From positions 1 through 64,000 of the forward strand of contig JAYQSH010000008.1 of the NCBI GenBank assembly GCA_038146805.1: a DNA stretch of 64,000 nucleotides. Direction: 5' to 3'. The notes below the pieces were generated by a model. The model did no database searches. It saw only the letters and a list, made by a program, of their open reading frames with translations, and had not been told where the DNA came from. This stretch comes from CAIYXB01 sp038146805. GTDB taxonomy: Bacteria; Cyanobacteriota; Vampirovibrionia; LMEP-6097. Shown here piece after piece: positions 62,401 through 64,000 of this stretch; position 1 is the stretch's first letter; each line of letters opens with the position of its first letter. The translations under genes were made by a program, and so were the position numbers.

Positions 62401-63256
62401 CTAAGAACTCAGAACATAAATTTAAAATTTTTGCTCTAGTTTTTTGACGTTTTTCCTGTGGAAACTCAAAATCAGATTTTGAATTCATACCGTTATAAAC
62501 TATTAAATCTGGTTTTTTATCAAGTACCTGAAATGCTTCTGTACCTGTAATTTCGCTTACTGTAGTAAAACAATCCGCATGTTGTGCAGAACTTTTTTCC
62601 ATTGAGTGTTTAGAAACAATACCCAGTTGATAAGCTCTCTCTAAATTTTTGGTTTTGTCTTCTAAGGTTTTATAGTAGTTACTATCTCTATGTGCAAGAG
62701 CTCTTCCTAGCATAGTTGCATGAGTCGTAAACACAGTTCCAAGTTTTGGCAAATTTTTCTTTAAATATAATAAGCCTGCTCCACACATCCACTCATGGAA
62801 ATGTGCAACACCATAATCTCTGTAATCAATCAATTGAGTTTTGACAATTTGCTCAATAACTTCAGCCGCCGCAGTAGAAAATAAAACAGGCTCGATATAA
62901 TCCCAACCACCACCATAGGAATCAACAGCAAATTCTTCCCAATAAGTATAAAGTAAACGATCAATATTAAATCTTTCTTTGAAGCCAGAAACTAAGATTA
63001 CTCTTGGACTGCCCTGAATATTCCATCTACCAAAGCGGCAATGTAATCCAACGGCTTCTAATTGAGTTTTGATTGTTCTAAAAAATTCATCTTCAACTTC
63101 TTTAAACTCATGTCCATCTTGACCTAAATCAGGACCTATTGTTATATAAGCATCGCCAAATGCTTTGACCGCTTCTTGGGCTTTAGTGCTAATAACTGTA
63201 TGAATACCACCAACCTTGTTACACACTTCCCAGCTAACTTCAAATAAATATTTCAT
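59471..63256 (-). CDS. Fused glycogen synthase (GT3-type) and alpha-glucan phosphorylase (GT35)
   Basis: About 1261 residues. N-terminal half: FEVSWEVCNKVGGIHTVIST (sugar-nucleotide entry of GT3 synthases), HFHEWMCGAGLLYLKK, and FPSFYEPWGYTPMESVVNAV with the E-x7-E pair. C-terminal half: a DUF3417 head (VVYNLWWTWDDEAIELFRSI), AYMSMEFGLHESIRSYSGGL-GILAGDH, FTTHTPVPAGNEAF, and the pyridoxal-phosphate Lys in ACGTSGMKAAASGVLNLS. One polypeptide thus holds glycogen-building and -degrading activities; similar fusions are known in Bacteroidetes. The ATG at 63256 (MKYLFEV) has AAGG upstream and avoids overlap with GH57; an in-frame start at 63307 is less likely. Confidence 0.9.
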   Translation of the reverse strand: MKYLFEVSWEVCNKVGGIHTVISTKAQEAVKAFGDAYITIGPDLGQDGHEFKEVEDEFFRTIKTQLEAVGLHCRFGRWNIQGSPRVILVSGFKERFNIDRLLYTYWEEFAVDSYGGGWDYIEPVLFSTAAAEVIEQIVKTQLIDYRDYGVAHFHEWMCGAGLLYLKKNLPKLGTVFTTHATMLGRALAHRDSNYYKTLEDKTKNLERAYQLGIVSKHSMEKSSAQHADCFTTVSEITGTEAFQVLDKKPDLIVYNGMNSKSDFEFPQEKRQKTRAKILNLCSEFLGETLEDDTKIIIASGRYEYKNKGYDISLEALSRLQKKYKSKMPKVLMLYTICADHLHYENYKLPKSSDANFRPIAINAVYNAEHDPIINATKHFGLDKKDSNVNLVLSSLYLDGRDGIFNIEYNDLLSACDLSLFPSFYEPWGYTPMESVVNAVPTVTSDLAGFGYWSKVHDHDFGDMITVLKRKNRSYEDALDELSEVIYQKLTEKQDQEKILEQTNLIRDAVSWQNIFADYSLAYDIAFGKAQHRGMQTLLSSNPFSGARCSIQPGSLDLRCFTMSTALPHGISKLNDVVYNLWWTWDDEAIELFRSINPDLWEYFNHNPVLMLKNIPAPEIRELAESNEFKEKLDKVHARLMDYMGEISVNSLIDLERPSIAYMSMEFGLHESIRSYSGGLGILAGDHLKAASDLDVNLIGIGLFYKNGYFIQEINHDGQQIEHYPAQDWRDLPMDLLLNNSGEPVKIPVEFPDRTVWSRVLLVRVGRIALFMFDSDVDENHPDDRSITSNLYVGDREARIKQEYLIGVASLRLLKDVLGINPSIYHLNEGHCAFMAVELMRRYFQQGYSRDAAIAAIKDSTIFTTHTPVPAGNEAFSNDLVRKMFKKFCDNMHMPIEDFIAMGKNPDKADEFSMTVLAFNVAKKANGVSKLHGIVSKEMWQHLLPNEEKYLGYVTNGVHMPTWQAREVRKLCSNSYGEEGYELCPEQINQVQNQVLWQAHQTHKKELLSYLHQHIKNDYVRRGLSLDKITKILDSLSEDVLLVGFARRFASYKRANLLLRDISKLIEIVNSSETPVVFVFAGMSHPADGKGKEIIQEIYRHVEDERLLGKLLIIENYNMHTGRLLTNGCDVWLNNPIMGKEACGTSGMKAAASGVLNLSIPDGWVYETPIEDIGWKITPCESDDEAFVLDNESDSIYKMLTETIVPDYYAKNEQGYSDQWLDRMKRSIAYVGKEFSARRMLEDYNVKLYMGVIRQGLESIKS

Positions 63257-63272
63257 TTTTTGCCTTTTTTCT

Positions 63273-64000
63273 TTAAGCCAGTATAGGCTCTTTTTGTTTA
63301 GACCCAAGTTTTCCAGTAAACAAGCGTTTCTTTTTACGAACGGTTGTTTTCTCTAGAGCTTCTAATCTATTCTCAAAGTCTCTAAGCACATGTTGATAAT
63401 TTATGTAAGCCTCATATGGAGTGTTATATGGGTTAAAGTACTTATGCACATCGCCATCAGCGAAGTATTTAGTACACATATAGTAGAAATGGTCTGAAGT
63501 AAGTAGAGCTTGCCACGTATTGATCATGTCTTCATTTTCAGTAGCATAGACCCTTGATTCAAGAGCATAGATCTTTTCAAGGCTATCATCTTGCAAATGG
63601 TTACCCATCCACGCTGAAAGATCTCTTTCAGAATCTGCCCAAGAAATATAAAATGGGGCCGCAATATAATCGCGCACTTGATATTTTTCGATCACTTCGC
63701 TAGGCGTAGCAAAATCAAAACTTGGATGTCTCATAATTCGATCTGGTAAAACTTTCATAAAATCAAAGATTCCAGAATCTGCCCATTGGTGTTCACCGAA
63801 TGTTTCATAATCCATAAATAAATTTATTGTTTCAGCATTACCATCCATACTATGAACCCATGAAGAGAATTTTTCTGAAGTTAGAGGGTGATCCTCCCAT
63901 GCTTGATTAGAAAATCTAAAAGCAATATCATCCGACAAACTATAATTTTTCATCAAGAGTTTTATACCAGTTGAAGAAACAGGTTTATAAACAAAATTTG
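63273..64000 (-). CDS. GH57 glycoside hydrolase, C-terminal part (gene continues beyond window)
   Basis: Family 57 alpha-amylase/branching-type enzyme. The frame stays open to the right window edge (KPVSSTGIKLLMKNYSLSDD-IAFRFSNQ spans the first visible codons), so the N-terminal catalytic part is outside. Visible: the conserved block INLFMDYETFGEHQWADSGI, where the GH57 catalytic acid Asp lies, then FDFMKVLPDRIM and a helical end. A Lys/Arg-rich tail closes it. It lies 16 bases upstream of the glycogen synthase-phosphorylase fusion, consistent with glycogen remodelling. Specificity (amylase, branching or glucanotransferase) cannot be told. Confidence 0.88.
   Translation of the reverse strand, partial: NFVYKPVSSTGIKLLMKNYSLSDDIAFRFSNQAWEDHPLTSEKFSSWVHSMDGNAETINLFMDYETFGEHQWADSGIFDFMKVLPDRIMRHPSFDFATPSEVIEKYQVRDYIAAPFYISWADSERDLSAWMGNHLQDDSLEKIYALESRVYATENEDMINTWQALLTSDHFYYMCTKYFADGDVHKYFNPYNTPYEAYINYQHVLRDFENRLEALEKTTVRKKKRLFTGKLGSKQKEPILA

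Noticed and set aside
1..64000. tRNA or rRNA genes
   Set aside because: No GTTCRANNC T-loop within a cloverleaf and no rRNA segment was recognised in the intergenic spaces by eye; a covariance-model scan would settle it.

Overview
The window is AT-rich, gene-dense bacterial chromosome. It carries diderm flagellar genes (flgH, fliE, fliF, fliH), an F-type ATP synthase with separate b and b' subunits, MinCDE, a menaquinone gene of the futalosine type (mqnD-like) and complex I subunit NuoM, and no photosynthesis genes. My best inference is a flagellated, respiring, non-photosynthetic relative of Cyanobacteria (Melainabacteria/Vampirovibrionia type). This rests on gene content only; no 16S or other universal phylogenetic marker was used.

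Layout. 1-2.3 kb: end of a complex I operon (nuoM, cut by the window edge) followed by an mqnD-like gene. 2.3-9.5 kb: UDP-sugar genes (UXS, ugd), hisH, a GNAT-like gene, sppA and a sugar nucleotidyltransferase. 9.6-13.2 kb: alanine dehydrogenase and a two-gene 2-oxoacid:ferredoxin oxidoreductase with an unusual beta-gamma fusion. 13.2-18.3 kb: accessory region with an orphan Pycsar-effector-like membrane protein, a glutaryl-CoA-dehydrogenase-like gene, a frameshifted IS30-family element, a 5'-truncated 29-residue-repeat protein, a 90-bp direct repeat and one copy of a 233-bp mobile repeat. 19-23.5 kb: a divergent dnaA, a CysJ-like reductase and comEC. 23.7-33.7 kb: flgH, leuS, nfu and the fliE-fliF-(fliG-N-like)-fliH operon. 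34-36.7 kb: atpE-b'-b-delta, rpiB, ilvH. 36.8-38 kb: three small coiled-coil genes. 38-40.3 kb: a MITE-like element, the primary sigma factor, a strong terminator, a third 233-bp repeat and rpmE. 40.4-42.8 kb: coiled-coil genes and an amidase, two of them broken at A6 tracts. 42.9-50.6 kb: nadB, gltX, then the minus-strand run minC-minD-minE-bioB-ddl. 50.6-57.5 kb: AI-2E-type transporter, rhodanese, histidine kinase, an ATP-grasp gene, a polysaccharide export protein and a large GT-C-like membrane protein. 57.6-64 kb: an IMPDH/GMPR-family enzyme, an epimerase, a fused glycogen synthase-phosphorylase and a GH57 glycosidase running off the window.

How the parts fit. Energy metabolism (NuoM, menaquinone, ATP synthase, ferredoxin-dependent oxoacid oxidation), motility, envelope polysaccharide production (Ugd/UXS, export protein, GT-C protein) and glycogen storage are all represented. 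The most novel material is non-coding: three 233-bp copies, 98% identical where compared, each built of three large back-to-back hairpins and bounded by TTAA-like sites; a decayed fourth fragment; and a 182-bp element with 26-bp inverted ends inside a perfect 9-bp target duplication. Both look like recently active non-autonomous mobile elements. I saw no CRISPR array, no rRNA and no tRNA.
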